A stretch of 52,121 nt of DNA from Clostridiales bacterium. Its GTDB lineage: Bacteria; Bacillota; Clostridia; Oscillospirales; Feifaniaceae. The notes beneath the pieces were generated by a model. It searched no databases, was not told the origin of the DNA, and was given only the letters and a program-made list of their open reading frames with translations. Each line of letters opens with the position of its first letter. Position 1 is the stretch's first letter. The translations under genes and the position numbers were made by a program. Location: NCBI GenBank assembly GCA_012719075.1, contig JAAYBB010000017.1, forward strand, positions 1-52,121, written 5' to 3'. This document shows positions 51,480 through 52,121 of the stretch, piece after piece.

Positions 51480-52121
51480 TTTGTCCTCTTAGGTAAACAT
51501 CCTCCGGCCCTTGCCTTTTGTCCCCAATATGCCCATAACCCCTCTGGGCTTTTTGCTTCTCCCCCTCCGTACACCTGTCCTCCGGGCTTTTCCCTCTCCC
51601 ATTCTAGACATCCACCCCCTGGGCTTTTTGCCCTTGTATGCCTGTTTCCCCGGACGTTTGCTTTTGCCACTCTGGCCGCTTTCCCCACGGGCCTTTGTCT
51701 GATTATCCTCTCAATACGCTTACTCTCCAGATTTTTGCCTTTCCCCTCTCTGTACGTCTGCTCCCCGGCTTTTTGCTTTTGCCACCCCGGCCGCTTTCCC
51801 CACAGACCTTTGTCTGTTTATCCTCTCAATACGCTTACTCTCCAGGCTTTCGCCTTTCCCCTCTCTGTACGTCTGCTTCCACGGCTTTTTGCTTTTGCCC
51901 TTGTATGCCTGTTCCTCCAGGCTTTTACCCCCCTCTGTCCGCATGCCCCGAGTTTTTGTCTTTTCCCCTTTTGGACGGCCTGCTTTTTTAATGGGGCAAA
52001 CGACATCGCCGCCTCCCACGCGGCCCTCCCCCTCTGTTGACAACACGCCGGGAGTACCTTTCAAAAACTTCTTGCAGCTTCCCGGCCAATGCTTGCCATA
52101 CAGGGCCTCTCCCCAAATTAC
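51480..52121. repeat. Pyrimidine-rich nested tandem repeat region, no gene
   Basis: A ~115-base unit occurs twice (GCCAC at 51666 and at 51781; shared CTCTCAATACGCTTACTCTC and CTCTCTGTACGTCTGC), with a further partial match (CCCTTGTATGCCTGTT at 51630 and 51897). Recurrent words are GGCTTTTTGC and TTTGCTTTTGCC. Frames on the minus strand are Lys/Arg/Gly-rich but lack homology character. Confidence 0.7.

Noticed and set aside
51203-51496. Plus-strand frame with YASFHDPGLYANF-type repeats after the SLH gene
   Set aside because: Runs through a transcription terminator hairpin and arises from imperfect DNA repeats; no ribosome site.
51720-52064. Minus-strand Lys/Arg-rich frame in the right-end repeat region
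   Set aside because: Composed of repeated low-complexity words, no ribosome site, no homology character.

Overview
The window is very GC-rich and reads as the chromosome of a spore-forming, anaerobic-type Firmicute (Clostridia, most likely an Oscillospirales/Ruminococcaceae-like lineage; the lineage is inference). Support comes from a GerW/YtfJ sporulation protein, IreB, a DacF-type carboxypeptidase next to scpAB and rluB, a T-box leader on pheST, a TPP riboswitch on thiD, an SLH-domain surface protein, and strong Shine-Dalgarno sites with several TTG and GTG starts. No rRNA, tRNA or CRISPR array was recognised.

Layout. 1-2.75 kb (minus): spermidine/putrescine ABC transporter potABC behind a clear promoter; potC runs off the left edge. 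2.77-3.7 kb (minus): RluA-family pseudouridine synthase. 4.0-11.9 kb (plus): pyrE-radC, uvrB (interrupted by an in-frame TAG), uvrA, a DUF5685-type protein and a J-domain protein. 11.9-12.76 kb: no gene, many hairpins. 12.76-20.1 kb (plus): a membrane protein, a site-2 protease, scpA-scpB-DUF2953-ytfJ, dacF, rluB, a small protein and a BaiN/HI0933-type flavoprotein. 20.3-21.4 kb (minus): thiD with promoter, TPP riboswitch and terminator.

21.5-31.9 kb (minus) is a compact phage morphogenesis cassette with P22/podovirus-like order: small and large terminase, portal, two tiny proteins, scaffold/coat, a connector-like protein, a beta-propeller-type tail protein, a tail fibre, an Ala/Gln-rich protein and a holin. 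No integrase, repressor, replication gene or endolysin is present. The coat gene looks like an in-frame fusion of the scaffold N-terminus to the coat C-terminus, and the Ala/Gln-rich gene is frameshifted, so the cassette is probably a decaying or repurposed prophage remnant.

32.0-36.45 kb (plus): pheS-pheT behind a T-box leader, with about 650 bases of stacked hairpins between the T-box terminator and pheS. 36.6-37.2 kb: ireB and a small conserved-looking protein. 37.4-39.2 kb (minus): a membrane GGDEF protein and an unknown membrane protein. 39.3-43.75 kb (plus): the glycine cleavage operon gcvT-gcvH-gcvPA-gcvPB, followed by a 24-base minisatellite, then lplA (lipoate ligase, which could lipoylate GcvH). 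45.6-46.4 kb (minus): an AlkA-like DNA glycosylase. 46.7-47.5 kb: a small membrane protein and an Hpt phosphotransfer protein. 47.6-51.2 kb (plus): a 1099-residue SLH-anchored surface protein. 51.2-52.1 kb: no credible gene, a terminator and nested tandem duplications.

The most unusual signals are the phage cassette with its scaffold-coat fusion, the hairpin array inside the pheST leader together with dispersed palindromic elements in other intergenic regions, the amber codon in uvrB, and the tandem repeat arrays.
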